The notes: generated by a model from the sequence alone, not told the origin. A stretch of DNA of 64,000 nucleotides from Sphingobium abikonense NBRC 16140 (GCF_001598335.1 NZ_BCYT01000008.1:1-64000), one strand, 5' to 3'. Numbered from the stretch's first letter, positions 1 to 9,450 are shown. Program-made: numbers and translations.

Positions 1-168
1 GCGATCTTCCCCGCTCCACCCTTGAGAATAAGCCCGTGCGGCGCGACAGTCCCATAGCGTGTCGCCCGTGCCGCTTGCTGCATTGCAGCGCGGAAATACA
101 CAAGATGTTCAGCGGCTGTATACCAATTTCTGCGACAGGCGGTGCAGGACATGATGAGGGAGCGTGAT

Positions 169-1281
169 GTGAAGGTGGCCATTGTGTTCGGGACGCGGCC
201 CGAAGCGATCAAGATGTTCCCCGTCGTCCATGCACTGCAAAGACGCAAGGGCATCGATACGCGCGTGATCGTGACGGCGCAGCATCGCGGCTTGCTGGAC
301 CAGGTGCTGGAGATTGCGGGAATCGTGCCGGATATCGACCTGGACGTGATGGTGCCCAACCAGACGCTTGACGGGCTGACAGCGAAGCTGATCGTCGAAC
401 TTGGCAAGGCGTTCGACGCGGAAAAACCCGACCGGGTGGTGGTGCATGGCGACACGCTGACGACGATGGTGGCGAGCCTGGCGGCCTATTATCGCAAGAT
501 TCCGGTCGCGCATGTCGAAGCGGGGCTGCGCAGCGGCGACATTCATCATCCTTGGCCCGAAGAGGTGAACCGGCGGGTCGTCGCCTGCATCGCCGACATG
601 AATTTCGCGCCGACGCAGGCCGCGGCGGATGCGTTGCGGAAGGAAAGTCGCGATCCCGCCTCCATCCATGTGACCGGCAATACGGTGATCGACGCGTTGC
701 TGGCGACGCGCGACCGGGTGCGCGACATGCCCGCCATGGCGCGGGGGCTGGACGAACTGGCGGCGCGCTTTGCAGGCAAGCGGATCGTTGCAGTGACGAC
801 GCACCGGCGCGAGAATTTCGGCGGCGGCATGGAATCGATCGCCGGCGCGATCGCCGACATCGCCGCGCGGCCGGATGTGGCGGTGATCTTTCCGGTTCAT
901 CCCAATCCCAATGTCCGGCCGGTCATGGATGCCGTGCTGGGCGACCTGCCCAATGTGGCGATGATCGAGCCGCTGGATTATCCGCATTTCGTACGGCTGA
1001 TGGACATGAGCCATCTGGTGCTGACCGATAGTGGTGGGGTGCAGGAGGAAGCGCCCTCACTCGGCAAGCCGGTGCTGGTCATGCGCGAGACGACCGAGCG
1101 GCCCGAGGGCGTAGACGCCGGCACGGCGCGGCTGGTCGGCGCGGATCGCGAGCGGATCGTGCGCGAAGTGCTGGCGCTGCTGGACGATGACGCCGCCTAT
1201 CAGGCGATGGCGCGGGCGCATAATCCGTTCGGCGACGGGAAAGCAGCCGAACGGATCGCGGCGGTGATCAGCGGGGCGTGA
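169..1281 (+). CDS. wecB: UDP-N-acetylglucosamine 2-epimerase (non-hydrolysing)
   Basis: Converts UDP-GlcNAc to UDP-ManNAc in the cytoplasm, the first step toward UDP-ManNAcA for surface polysaccharide. The protein starts with the family signature GTRPEAIKM (residues 7-15) and continues with HVEAGLRSGD near 112, HRRENFG near 211 and the UDP-binding segment TDSGGVQEE near 285. Its 370 residues are normal for the family. I chose GTG at 169 because it has AGGGAG six bases upstream and gives the usual MKVAIVFGTRPEA start; the frame is open back to GTG 142 and ATG 151, which would add 6-9 residues. WecC lies nearby on the other strand (5309-6604), completing the two-step ManNAcA route. A strong hairpin follows the stop codon. 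Family call very secure. Confidence 0.95.
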   Translation: MKVAIVFGTRPEAIKMFPVVHALQRRKGIDTRVIVTAQHRGLLDQVLEIAGIVPDIDLDVMVPNQTLDGLTAKLIVELGKAFDAEKPDRVVVHGDTLTTMVASLAAYYRKIPVAHVEAGLRSGDIHHPWPEEVNRRVVACIADMNFAPTQAAADALRKESRDPASIHVTGNTVIDALLATRDRVRDMPAMARGLDELAARFAGKRIVAVTTHRRENFGGGMESIAGAIADIAARPDVAVIFPVHPNPNVRPVMDAVLGDLPNVAMIEPLDYPHFVRLMDMSHLVLTDSGGVQEEAPSLGKPVLVMRETTERPEGVDAGTARLVGADRERIVREVLALLDDDAAYQAMARAHNPFGDGKAAERIAAVISGA

Positions 1282-1285
1282 TGGG

Positions 1286-1309
1286 GCGGCCGGGCCGATG
1301 CCCGGTCGC
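1286..1309. terminator. Hairpin between convergent wecB and purQ
   Basis: Ten-base-pair GC-rich stem (1286-1295 with 1300-1309, one G-T pair) around the loop CGAT, placed five bases after the wecB stop and eleven bases beyond the end of purQ on the other strand. There is no clear T-tract on either side, so a bidirectional terminator role is inferred from position and stem strength. Confidence 0.45.
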
Positions 1310-1319
1310 GAAATACACC

Positions 1320-1994
1320 TCAGGCGCGGGCCATCAGTCCTTCGACCAGGCCATCGAACAGGCGTTTCCCATCGGTAGAGCCATGGGCGGGTTCGATGAC
1401 GCGTTCGGGGTGCGGCATCATGCCAAGCACATTGCCCGTTTCATTCAGGATGCCGGCGATGTTGCGGGCCGATCCGTTGATATTTTCCGCATAGCGCAGC
1501 GCGACGCGGCCTTCGCCCTCCAGCCGGTCGAGCGTGGCGTCGTCGGCGAAATAATTGCCGTCATGATGGGCGACCGGATAGTGGATCGTCTCGCCGGCGG
1601 CATAGCGGCTGGTAAAGGCGCTTTGCGCATTTTCGACTTTCAGCGGGACGTCGCGGCAGACGAAATGCCCGCCGGCATTGCGCAGCAGCGCGCCGGGCAG
1701 CAGGCCGCTTTCGGTCAGCACCTGAAAGCCGTTGCAGACGCCCAGGACAAATGCGCCGCGCGACGCCGCCTGCGCCACCGCCTGCATGACCGGCGAACGC
1801 GCGGCCATGGCGCCTGACCGCAGATAATCGCCATAGGAAAAGCCGCCGGGTACGCCGATGAGGTCGATGTCGGCGGGCAGATACGTGTCCCGATGCCAGA
1901 TCATGGCAGGCTTGACGCCGGTGGCCGCTTCGAACGCCACCGCCAGGTCGCGGTCGCAATTGCTGCCGGGAAAGACGATGACGGCGCTTTTCAT
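1320..1994 (-). CDS. purQ: Phosphoribosylformylglycinamidine synthase, glutaminase subunit
   Basis: Supplies ammonia from glutamine to PurL in step four of purine synthesis, working in the PurLSQ complex. A class I glutamine amidotransferase domain fills the 224 residues: oxyanion region [15 protein letters not shown], nucleophile Cys87 in VLGVCNGFQ, and the His/Glu pair in MMPHPERV near residue 195. Length fits the small stand-alone PurQ type rather than the fused PurL of enterics. It starts three bases after the purS stop, so the two form one transcript with the upstream polysaccharide genes possible. PurL is not in the window. Confidence 0.95.
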   Translation of the reverse strand: MKSAVIVFPGSNCDRDLAVAFEAATGVKPAMIWHRDTYLPADIDLIGVPGGFSYGDYLRSGAMAARSPVMQAVAQAASRGAFVLGVCNGFQVLTESGLLPGALLRNAGGHFVCRDVPLKVENAQSAFTSRYAAGETIHYPVAHHDGNYFADDATLDRLEGEGRVALRYAENINGSARNIAGILNETGNVLGMMPHPERVIEPAHGSTDGKRLFDGLVEGLMARA

Positions 1995-1997
1995 GGC

Positions 1998-2231
1998 TCA
2001 GGCGACCTTTTCGATGCGATAATTTTCGATTACCGTGTTGGCGAGCAGCTTGCGGCACATGGCGTCGATATCCTCGTCGCTCGTCCCGTCGGCCAGGTCG
2101 AGCTCGATGAGCTTGCCGGCGCGCACGTCATTGACGCCGCCAAAGCCCAGCCCTTCGAGCGCATGATGGATCGCCTTGCCCTGGGGATCGAGGACACCGC
2201 CCTTGAGGGTGACGAAGATGCGGGCTTTCAT
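1998..2231 (-). CDS. purS: Phosphoribosylformylglycinamidine synthase subunit PurS
   Basis: Small structural subunit bridging PurL and PurQ. The 77-residue protein opens with MKARIFVTLKGGVLDPQGK and contains the conserved HALEGLGF segment typical of PurS. The frame is open further upstream, but ATG at 2231 is preceded by AAGGAG at proper spacing and gives the family's usual size. It is followed directly by purQ. The upstream neighbour on the same strand is the Wzc-like gene, 126 bases away, so purine and polysaccharide genes sit in the same direction without being functionally linked. Confidence 0.93.
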   Translation of the reverse strand: MKARIFVTLKGGVLDPQGKAIHHALEGLGFGGVNDVRAGKLIELDLADGTSDEDIDAMCRKLLANTVIENYRIEKVA

Positions 2232-2357
2232 GGCGTGCTGCTCCTTGGGATCAAGCTGGGCCGCGCGGCGGGCGGCGGCCGATAATGCGGCACCCCCTAG
2301 GCCCGGCGCGCGCGCGAGGCAAGCCATTATGAGACGGGTGCCGAGCGAGGCGCGGGC

Positions 2358-4487
2358 CTAGTCGCCGCGATGATAATCATAGTCGAAGGCGCGCCCCTGC
2401 TGCTTGGTCAGGATGGCGCCGATGATGACGCCGCCGGTTCGGCGCAGCCGGTCGACCGCCGTGCGCAGCCCGCCATGATGGTTGCGGCCCCATTCGACCA
2501 CCATTAGCGTCGTCTGCGCGCGGGTGGCGAGCAAAGGCGTGTCACCAAGGCCCAGAATCGGCGGCGCGTCGATCAGGATCGTGTCATAGCGATCGCGCAC
2601 CGACGCCAGCAGATCGTCGAGCGCGGGGGTGGCCAGCAATTCGGTGGGGTTTGGCGGCACCGCGCCGCACGGCAGCAGCGAAACGCCGGGCACGCTGGTC
2701 GCGATGACCGCGTCGGCAGCGTTCGCCTGACCCGTCAGCACTTCGCTGATCCCCTTGCCGGGCGCGACGCGGAACAAGGCGTGCTGGACTGGGCGGCGCA
2801 TGTCGCCGTCGACCACCAGAACCGTCTTGTCGAGCGCGGCCAGCGCGCGGGCGAGGGCGTTGAGGGTCAGCGACTTGCCTTCCCCTTCCTGCGCGCTGGT
2901 GACGAGGATGGAGCGCGGCAGCCCGCCGGTCGATGCAAGCAGCAGCGAGCGGGCGATGGGGGCGAAGACTTCGGACGGTTGTGGATTGTCGCCCGTCACC
3001 GGCACCGCGCCGAGCAGCGGGAGGTCGACCCGTTCCGCCAGCGTTTCGGCCGATGTCACCGCATCGTCGAAGGCGTGCCGCGCGCCCACCAGCAGCAGGC
3101 CGAGCACCAGCCCGCCGAGCGCGGCGAACAGCATCGTTTCCCCGACCTTGGGCGAGAAGGGGCTGTCGGGCGGGACCGCGCGGTCGAGCGGCTGGATGCG
3201 CCCTGCCTGAAAGCCGGCTTGCGAGGCCATGTCGCGATAGCGTTGGAGCAGGCTGTCGTGCAGCATGCGATAGGTTTCGACCGAGCGTTCATACATGCCC
3301 ATCTGCACGCTGCGGCCGCGCGCGGCCTGCGCATCCTGCTCCACATCGGCGATCTCGTCGGCGATCTGCTTTTCGCCACGCCGGGCCACGTCATAATCCT
3401 GCCGCAGCGAGGCGCGGATGCGATTGGCCATCTGTTGCGCCTGATCGTCGAGCGCGGCGAGCCGGGCCCGTGCTTCGCGCATTTCCGGGTGCGCATCCTT
3501 GCGGAATTGCCGTTCTTCGACCAGCTCGGCCCGCGCCTGCGCCCGCTGCGCCATCAATTCCTGCATTGCGCCATTGCCGAGCACTTCGGGCAGGGTTTCG
3601 ACCGAAGCGGCGCGCGCGCTTTCCCACCGCTTCTGCGCGGCGATGCGTTCGGCGAGCGCCTGGGCGCGCAGGCTGTTGAGCTGGGCCAGCCTGCTGTCTA
3701 CTTCGGACCCTGAAGGGGCCGCCGGGCTGTTTGTCGAGGACGCCCCTTCCATGTCCGCGCCGAGTGGAATCGGGGCACCGTTGCGCGCGGCATAGACCGC
3801 CAGTTCGCGCTCGGCCCGTTCCAGATCGCGCCGCGCGCCGTCCAGTTCGCCCAGCAGGAAGCGCCGCGCCTGAACGCCGGACTGGAAGCCGCGCTTGAGG
3901 TCCGATCGGATCAGGCTGTCGGCATAGCCATTGGCGATGCGGGCCGAGAGCGCGGGATCGGCGCTGACGAAATGAATGCGGATGACGCGCGACTTGCCCG
4001 GCAGGTCGACTTCCAGATGGTCGCGCAGCAGGGTGATGGTCCGCTCCTCATCGGCCTGGCGCTGGCTCTGGCCGCCGGCGGCAAGTTTCGGGCGGCTGAC
4101 GCCCATGCCATGGAAGAAAGCGGGCGTGCCGACCAGCGAAAGGCTGCGCGCGACCTCCTGCGCCAGCGCGCGGCTGCGCAGCACTTCGAGTTGCGTCTGC
4201 ATGAGCGTTTCTATGTCGTCGGTGCGGGACGGCGTGGGCGCGCCGGAGCCAGCCGCGCCGGCGGGCACATCCTGCACCTCGACCGAGGCGGTGGCGCGAT
4301 AGTCGGGCGTGGAAAGCAGGATGTAGAGCAGCGCCGCAAGCAGACACAGCGCCATGGTGACGAACAGGATGACCCGATGCCGGCGCAGCAGCAGCCCATA
4401 GTCCCGCATGCCACGCGTCAACCGCGCGCCAAGGCCCAGGCGTTCCGGGCGGTCGTGCAGAGGGGGCGTCGTGGCGGCCATGGTCAA
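2358..4487 (-). CDS. Wzc/GumC-like polysaccharide chain-length regulator with BY-kinase domain
   Basis: Inner-membrane co-polymerase and tyrosine autokinase controlling length and export of a surface polysaccharide. Order of parts: short cytoplasmic N-terminus, TM near residues 38-58 (VILFVTMALCLLAALLYILL), Wzz domain, long periplasmic coiled coil about 200-400, second TM near 450 (MLFAALGGLVLGLLLVG), then a cytoplasmic ATPase with Walker A QEGEGKS near 532, Walker A' VLVVDGDMRRP near 560 and ILIDAPP near 640. The tail FDYDYHRGD holds only two tyrosines, a short autophosphorylation cluster. Its start overlaps the stop of the Wza-like gene by four bases (ATGA), indicating translational coupling. 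The exact polymer cannot be told from sequence. Confidence 0.92.
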   Translation of the reverse strand: MTMAATTPPLHDRPERLGLGARLTRGMRDYGLLLRRHRVILFVTMALCLLAALLYILLSTPDYRATASVEVQDVPAGAAGSGAPTPSRTDDIETLMQTQLEVLRSRALAQEVARSLSLVGTPAFFHGMGVSRPKLAAGGQSQRQADEERTITLLRDHLEVDLPGKSRVIRIHFVSADPALSARIANGYADSLIRSDLKRGFQSGVQARRFLLGELDGARRDLERAERELAVYAARNGAPIPLGADMEGASSTNSPAAPSGSEVDSRLAQLNSLRAQALAERIAAQKRWESARAASVETLPEVLGNGAMQELMAQRAQARAELVEERQFRKDAHPEMREARARLAALDDQAQQMANRIRASLRQDYDVARRGEKQIADEIADVEQDAQAARGRSVQMGMYERSVETYRMLHDSLLQRYRDMASQAGFQAGRIQPLDRAVPPDSPFSPKVGETMLFAALGGLVLGLLLVGARHAFDDAVTSAETLAERVDLPLLGAVPVTGDNPQPSEVFAPIARSLLLASTGGLPRSILVTSAQEGEGKSLTLNALARALAALDKTVLVVDGDMRRPVQHALFRVAPGKGISEVLTGQANAADAVIATSVPGVSLLPCGAVPPNPTELLATPALDDLLASVRDRYDTILIDAPPILGLGDTPLLATRAQTTLMVVEWGRNHHGGLRTAVDRLRRTGGVIIGAILTKQQGRAFDYDYHRGD

Positions 4488-5185
4488 TCTCCGTCCAACG
4501 CGATGAAGCCGGCGGCAAGCGCGGGCGCGGCGATGAGCGCGCCGCCCAGGATCGCCTTGGCGCGCGACAGGCCGACGATCAGCTGATCGCCCGGCAGAAT
4601 TTCAGGATCGGCCGCCTCGCCCTTGCGAATGGCGGCAAGGTCGAACATCGCCGCCTGCCGCTGGCCGTCGAGCCGGCGGATCACGACGATCTGGCGCATG
4701 TCGGCAAGGCGGGTCGGCCCCTTGCCCAGCGCAATCGCCTGCGACAGGGTGAGCCGCCCTTCGACCGGATAGAGGCCCGGTTCGCGGATTTCACCGTCCA
4801 GCGTGATGCGGCGGCCGACCGCTTTCTTGACGAACAGGCTGACCTGCGGCGAGACGAGATAGCGTTCGCCCAGACGCCCGGCGATGACGTCGGCGGCTTC
4901 GCTGGCGGACAGGCCCGCGACCGGCACCGCGCCGATCAGCGGCATGCGCACCATGCCCTGCGCATCGACGCGCGCATCCTCCAGCGACAGGTCGGGCTCG
5001 TGATAAACCTGAATGCGCAGCACGTCGTTGGGGGAAAGGCGATAGTCCATGCCGATAGCGGGCGGTGGAGGCATGATGGCATAGGCCTGCTCCCCGCGCG
5101 GGGCGTCCTCGACCGTGGCGCAGGCGGTGACGCTGCCCAGCAACAAGACGGCGATGATCGCGCGTGGCGCTGGCTGTCGCATCAT
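4484..5185 (-). CDS. Wza/GumB-like polysaccharide export lipoprotein
   Basis: Outer-membrane polysaccharide export protein that pairs with the Wzc-like partner encoded downstream. The N-terminus is a lipoprotein signal peptide with lipobox VTAC (Cys22). The polysaccharide-export domain begins with YRLSPNDVLRIQVYHEPDLS and runs to the SLBB segment ITLDGEIREPGLYPVEG. A hydrophobic C-terminal helix (LGGALIAAPALAAGFIAL) could be the membrane-spanning element used by Wza barrels. The 233-residue size is shorter than E. coli Wza (about 380), matching the GumB/ExoF class. The 4-base overlap with the next gene supports joint function. Confidence 0.9.
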   Translation of the reverse strand: MMRQPAPRAIIAVLLLGSVTACATVEDAPRGEQAYAIMPPPPAIGMDYRLSPNDVLRIQVYHEPDLSLEDARVDAQGMVRMPLIGAVPVAGLSASEAADVIAGRLGERYLVSPQVSLFVKKAVGRRITLDGEIREPGLYPVEGRLTLSQAIALGKGPTRLADMRQIVVIRRLDGQRQAAMFDLAAIRKGEAADPEILPGDQLIVGLSRAKAILGGALIAAPALAAGFIALDGD

Positions 5186-5308
5186 GCCTTATGTCCCCCG
5201 TCGGCCGTTGCTTTCGCACGTGCAAAAAGGCCGTGCCTGGCGGGGGTTAGCGGCGGGGCAGGGCGATGGCAACCGCGCGCGCGACGGGGTGCGCCGTCGC
5301 GGCCCTGG

Positions 5309-6604
5309 TCATACCGCGATGCGCCCGCTGTTCGACGCTGCCTGCCGGCGGGGCTGATCGGGCCAGATTCCCCGCGTGTCATAGACAGCCTTGTCGGCGC
5401 GTTCGTCGACGGGGACGGATTTGAACATGTCATGATCGACCAGAATGACGAACACGCCACATTGTTCCAGAGCCGTATCGAGATCGATGAGGTCTGCGCC
5501 CGTGCCGGCAAATTCCATCGGCAGTTCCTGCGCATAGGGTTCGACCAGCTTGATGCGGCGGCCATAGCGGCGGGCGAGGCGGGCGGCGATCTTTACCGCC
5601 GGGCTTTCGCGGAAATCGTCGATATTCGCCTTGAAGGCAAGGCCGAGGCAGGCAATGTCCTGACCGGCATGATCGTCGATCAGGTCCGACGCCTTGGCCA
5701 CGACATAATCGGTCTTGCCGTCATTCACTTCGCGCGCGGTGCGGATGATGCGGGCATTTTCGGGATCGCCATGGACGATGAACCAGGGATCGACCGCGAT
5801 GCAATGACCGCCCACGCCCGGGCCGGGATTGAGGATGTTGACGCGCGGATGGCGGTTGGCGAGGCGGATCACTTCCCACACGTCAATGTCCATATTCTCG
5901 GCGATCACGGACAATTCATTGGCGAAGGCGATGTTGACGTCCCGGAAGCTGTTTTCGACCAGCTTGACCATTTCGGCCGCGCGCGCCGTCGTCGTGATGC
6001 AGGCGCCGCGCACGAACTGGCGGTAGAAGCCCAGCGCCTTGCGCGCGCAGCGGGGCGTGATGCCGCCGATGCAGCGATCATTGTCGATCAGCTCCACCAG
6101 GATGCGGCCGGGCAACACGCGTTCGGGGCAATAGGCGATGGCGACGTCGCCCTGCGCGCCCATGCCCGGCATCTTGAGGTCGGGGCGCAACTGCGCGAAA
6201 ATGTCGCGCATCGCTTCGGTCGTGCCGACGGGCGAGGTGGATTCAAGGATGACGGTATCGCCGGCCTTGAGCACCGGGGCGACCGTGCGGGCGGCCTTGA
6301 GCACGTAGGAAATGTCGGGCGCGCGGTCCTCCGCCACGGGCGTCGGGACGGCTATGATGAAGACATCGCTTTCCTCCACCGTCAGGCTGGCGCGCAGATT
6401 GCCGCGTGCAACAACGCCCTGCACCAGGCCGTCGAGATCGACCTCCTCGATATGGACGCGGCCGGAATTGACGGTTTCCACGACATGGGGCGACACGTCG
6501 ATGCCCACCACCTGGCACCCGCCGCGCGCGATGAGCGCCGCGGTCGGCAGGCCGATATAGCCCAGGCCGATGACGGAAACCTTCTGCTTGGTGTCGACGG
6601 GCAT
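5309..6604 (-). CDS. wecC: UDP-N-acetyl-D-mannosamine dehydrogenase
   Basis: Oxidises UDP-ManNAc to UDP-ManNAcA with NAD. The Rossmann motif VIGLGYIGLPTA lies at the N-terminus, the catalytic lysine region MVKLVENSFRDVNIAFANEL is in the middle, and the catalytic Cys is in GPGVGGHCIAVDPWFIV near residue 267. Three domains of the UDP-glucose/GDP-mannose dehydrogenase family are complete in 431 residues. ATG 6604 gives the standard MPVDTKQKVSVIGLGYIGLP start; the reading frame is open 42 codons further up but without family-like sequence. The pairing with wecB in the same locus is the main reason to prefer ManNAc over other nucleotide-sugar substrates. Confidence 0.9.
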   Translation of the reverse strand: MPVDTKQKVSVIGLGYIGLPTAALIARGGCQVVGIDVSPHVVETVNSGRVHIEEVDLDGLVQGVVARGNLRASLTVEESDVFIIAVPTPVAEDRAPDISYVLKAARTVAPVLKAGDTVILESTSPVGTTEAMRDIFAQLRPDLKMPGMGAQGDVAIAYCPERVLPGRILVELIDNDRCIGGITPRCARKALGFYRQFVRGACITTTARAAEMVKLVENSFRDVNIAFANELSVIAENMDIDVWEVIRLANRHPRVNILNPGPGVGGHCIAVDPWFIVHGDPENARIIRTAREVNDGKTDYVVAKASDLIDDHAGQDIACLGLAFKANIDDFRESPAVKIAARLARRYGRRIKLVEPYAQELPMEFAGTGADLIDLDTALEQCGVFVILVDHDMFKSVPVDERADKAVYDTRGIWPDQPRRQAASNSGRIAV

Positions 6605-6681
6605 GGAGCGACAAGTCCCTTGTTCAGCGGCAATGATTAGCGGCTTTTGGCCGAAATTGCTGAAGAATTCGGTAATGGCGG

Positions 6682-6708
6682 GATGGGGCGGCCGCGCGCC
6701 GCCCCATC
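6682..6708 (-). terminator. Perfect 11-bp GC hairpin after sppA
   Basis: Arms 6682-6692 and 6698-6708 are perfectly complementary around the loop CGCGC, three bases beyond the sppA stop codon. There is no good U-tract on the minus-strand transcript, so it may slow decay or act with Rho rather than terminate alone. It shares a 13-nt stretch with the hairpin after wecB. Confidence 0.5.
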
Positions 6709-6710
6709 GG

Positions 6711-8594
6711 TCAGCGCCAGAGCGTCGCAAGCACCGCCATCAAGCCATGCTCATCTGCGGCCTGGCGCGGGTGCGGCGCGCCATAGCCGCGACATTCCAG
6801 GCAGTCCGCCCGCACGCCCGCGCCCGAAACCAGCCCGCGCACGTCGCTGACCGCCTGCAACGCCCAGCCGCGCTGGAGCCAGGCCTGACGCGCCAGCATG
6901 TCGCGCGGGGCCGTGGCGTCGTCGCTTTCCCGCTCAGCGAGGTCCTGCAACCATTCGGCCCATTTGTCGGGCTGTTTTTCGATGCGGAAGGCGCGGGCCT
7001 TTGCCGGGTCGATCTTCGCGCGGCGGGCCGCTTCGGCAATCGCGTCCTCCAGCCCGCCAAAGCGGTCGACCAGGCCCAACTGCCGTGCGGTGCCGCCATC
7101 CCAGACGCGGCCCTGCGCAATCTGGTCAATCTGCTCGGGCGTCTTCTTGCGGGATTTGGCGACCAGGCCGACGAAGCGGCGATAGATATCCTCGACCCCC
7201 AATTGCATGATCTGGTCGAATTCGGGCGTGGTGCCGCCCGCCAGATCGGGCTGGCCCGACAGGGGCGTGGTGCGCACGCCGTCGGTCGTGACGCCGATCT
7301 TCGCCAGCGCCCCTTCAAAACTGGGCAATATGCCGAATACCCCGATTGAGCCGGTGATAGTGTCCGGCTCGGCAAAGATGACGTCGCCTGGCGTCGATAC
7401 CCAATAGCCGCCGCTCGCCGCGACATTGGCCATCGACACGACGACGGGCAGGCCATCCTCCTTCGCCTGCATGATGGCGCTGCGGATCTTTTCCGACGCC
7501 ATGACCGAACCGCCCGGCGAATCGACGCGCACCACCAGCGCCTTCAGATTGCCCTTGTCGAGCGCGCTCAGCAGCAGGTCCGAAATCGTATCACCCGCAG
7601 CGGTGCCGGGGCCAGCTTCACCATCGACGATATCGCCCGCGACCGTCAGTACGCCGATCTGCCCGTCATTGGCCGGCGCGCGGGCCTTCACATAGGATCG
7701 CAGGTCGATGGCGGCAAAGCCGGTCGCATCGCCGGCGGCCGAATCCCCGGCGATATCGGCGACATGATCGGCAAAGGCGGTCGCGTCGCCCAGCTTGTCG
7801 ACCAGCCCGGCGGCGAGCGAAGCCTTGGCAATATCACCATTGGTGGCGCGGGCGGCGGCGGCGGGATCGCCGGCATAAGCCGCGACTTTGGCGCGGGGAC
7901 GGGCCTTGGACACATCATCCTGCCATTGCTGCCACAAGGCGTCGGCCAGCGCCTGATTGGCCTGGCGCGCTTCGGGCGATTGTTCGGTGCGGATGAAGGG
8001 TTCGACGAAGCTCTTATAGGTCCCGACGCGATAGACATGGGTGTTGACGCCCAGCTTGTCGATCAGCCCCTTGTAATAAAGGTTGGAGCCGCCCCGGCCC
8101 AGCAGCGCCACGCCGCCGAGCGGATCGGTCCAGATTTCGCTGGCATGGGCGGCGAGTTGATAGCTGTCGTCGCTGTAGAGCGTGGCATAGGCCAGCACGG
8201 GCTTTTTCGCCGCCCGCACGGCATCGAGCGCGGCGCCGATGCGGCCGAGCGCGACCTGTCCGCCGCCCATAAACCCGTCGAGGTTGAGCACCACCGCCTT
8301 GACCTTCGCATCGCCCTTCGCCGCTTCCAGCGCGGTGACGATGTCGGACAGTCGATATTCCTTCGACTCCGGCGCGCCGCCGCTCAGCAGCGCGGTCGGG
8401 CTGATTTCGGCGGGCTGTTCAACCACCGTGCCATTGAGTTCCAGCAGCAATGCGCCGGTGCTGACCGCCTTTGCCGGCTTGGGCGAATAGGAGAGGGCGG
8501 TATAGAGCGCGCCGAAGAAGAGCAGCAGGAACAGAAGGACGAGCCCGTCCTTGATCGCGACCAATATGCGCCATGCGCCCTTCACAAATGCCAA
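6711..8594 (-). CDS. sppA: Signal peptide peptidase SppA, 67K type
   Basis: Membrane-anchored serine protease that degrades cleaved signal peptides. One N-terminal TM (LVLLFLLLFFGALYTALSY, about residues 15-35) is followed by two tandem S49 peptidase domains. The catalytic Lys is in GTYKSFVEPF near residue 195 and the catalytic Ser in VAASGGYW near 396, matching the Lys/Ser dyad of E. coli SppA. I set the start at TTG 8594, which has AAGGAG eight bases upstream and gives MAFVKGAWRILVAIKDG; the first in-frame ATG (8735) would add 47 residues with no SppA-like character and run into the divergent promoter region. Product 627 residues. Confidence 0.92.
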   Translation of the reverse strand: MAFVKGAWRILVAIKDGLVLLFLLLFFGALYTALSYSPKPAKAVSTGALLLELNGTVVEQPAEISPTALLSGGAPESKEYRLSDIVTALEAAKGDAKVKAVVLNLDGFMGGGQVALGRIGAALDAVRAAKKPVLAYATLYSDDSYQLAAHASEIWTDPLGGVALLGRGGSNLYYKGLIDKLGVNTHVYRVGTYKSFVEPFIRTEQSPEARQANQALADALWQQWQDDVSKARPRAKVAAYAGDPAAAARATNGDIAKASLAAGLVDKLGDATAFADHVADIAGDSAAGDATGFAAIDLRSYVKARAPANDGQIGVLTVAGDIVDGEAGPGTAAGDTISDLLLSALDKGNLKALVVRVDSPGGSVMASEKIRSAIMQAKEDGLPVVVSMANVAASGGYWVSTPGDVIFAEPDTITGSIGVFGILPSFEGALAKIGVTTDGVRTTPLSGQPDLAGGTTPEFDQIMQLGVEDIYRRFVGLVAKSRKKTPEQIDQIAQGRVWDGGTARQLGLVDRFGGLEDAIAEAARRAKIDPAKARAFRIEKQPDKWAEWLQDLAERESDDATAPRDMLARQAWLQRGWALQAVSDVRGLVSGAGVRADCLECRGYGAPHPRQAADEHGLMAVLATLWR

Positions 8595-8695
8595 GTCGGC
8601 TGCTCCTTGAATGTCTGGACCCGCGATCCGTGCCTGTGGCGCTATCGCATCAACGCTCGCGCTGCAATGTGGGGCATGCGTCGCTCGCGACAAGC

Positions 8696-8723
8696 TTGCA
8701 CGCGCGATTTTGCCCGTTATGGG
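8696..8723 (+). promoter_or_regulatory. Candidate promoter of gpmA
   Basis: TTGCAC (8696-8701) and TATGGG (8718-8723) are separated by 16 bases and lie about 40 bases before the gpmA start codon. The match to a sigma-70-like promoter is moderate and was found by eye only. Confidence 0.35.
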
Positions 8724-8763
8724 AAAGCGCATCATTCGCCGCTATCGTGCAGGAGACGCGCCC

Positions 8764-9450
8764 ATGCCCACCCTAGTCCTTATCCGCCATGGCCAGTCCG
8801 CCTGGAACCTGGAAAACCGCTTCACTGGATGGTGGGATGTGGACGTGACCGAAAAGGGCGTGGAAGAAGCCCGCGCGGCGGGTCGCCTGATGGCGGAAAA
8901 GGGGCTGGATTTCGACCAGTGCTACACGTCGCTCCAGACCCGCGCGATCAAGACTCTGAATCTTGCGCTGGAGGAAATGGGGCGGCTCTGGCTGCCGGTC
9001 GAGAAGGACTGGCGGCTTAATGAACGCCATTATGGTGGCCTCACTGGCCTTAACAAGGCGGAGACGGCGGAAAAACATGGCGAGGAGCAGGTGAAGATCT
9101 GGCGCCGCAGCTTCGACACTCCGCCGCCTGCAATGGAGGCGGGCAGTGCATTCGACCTGTCGGCCGACCGCCGCTACGCCGGCATCGACGTGCCGATGAC
9201 CGAGAGCCTCAAGGACACGATCGCGCGCGTTCTGCCCTATTGGAACTCGGTGATCGCGCCGGACCTCAAGGCCGGCAAGCGCGTGCTGATTTCCGCCCAT
9301 GGCAATTCGCTGCGCGCGCTGGTCAAGCATTTGTCGGGCATTTCCGACGACGAAATCACCGGTCTGGAAATCCCGACCGGCCAGCCGATCGTCTATGAGC
9401 TTGCCGACGACCTGACCGCCACCGACCGCTATTATCTGTCGGAGCGTTAA
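8764..9450 (+). CDS. gpmA: 2,3-bisphosphoglycerate-dependent phosphoglycerate mutase
   Basis: Interconverts 3- and 2-phosphoglycerate in glycolysis. The phosphohistidine motif [10 protein letters not shown] places the active His at residue 9; [12 protein letters not shown] and the second catalytic His in [14 protein letters not shown] near 179 are present. The 228-residue length is typical. ATG 8764 has AGGAG about nine bases upstream. The gene is divergent from sppA and followed by a hairpin with a T-rich tail, so it is probably monocistronic. Confidence 0.95.
   Translation: MPTLVLIRHGQSAWNLENRFTGWWDVDVTEKGVEEARAAGRLMAEKGLDFDQCYTSLQTRAIKTLNLALEEMGRLWLPVEKDWRLNERHYGGLTGLNKAETAEKHGEEQVKIWRRSFDTPPPAMEAGSAFDLSADRRYAGIDVPMTESLKDTIARVLPYWNSVIAPDLKAGKRVLISAHGNSLRALVKHLSGISDDEITGLEIPTGQPIVYELADDLTATDRYYLSER

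Noticed and set aside
5000-6640. 546-codon plus-strand frame opposite wecC
   Set aside because: It is antisense to a gene with clear catalytic motifs; its product is rich in His, Asp and Arg with no domain, typical of the mirror frame of GC-rich genes.
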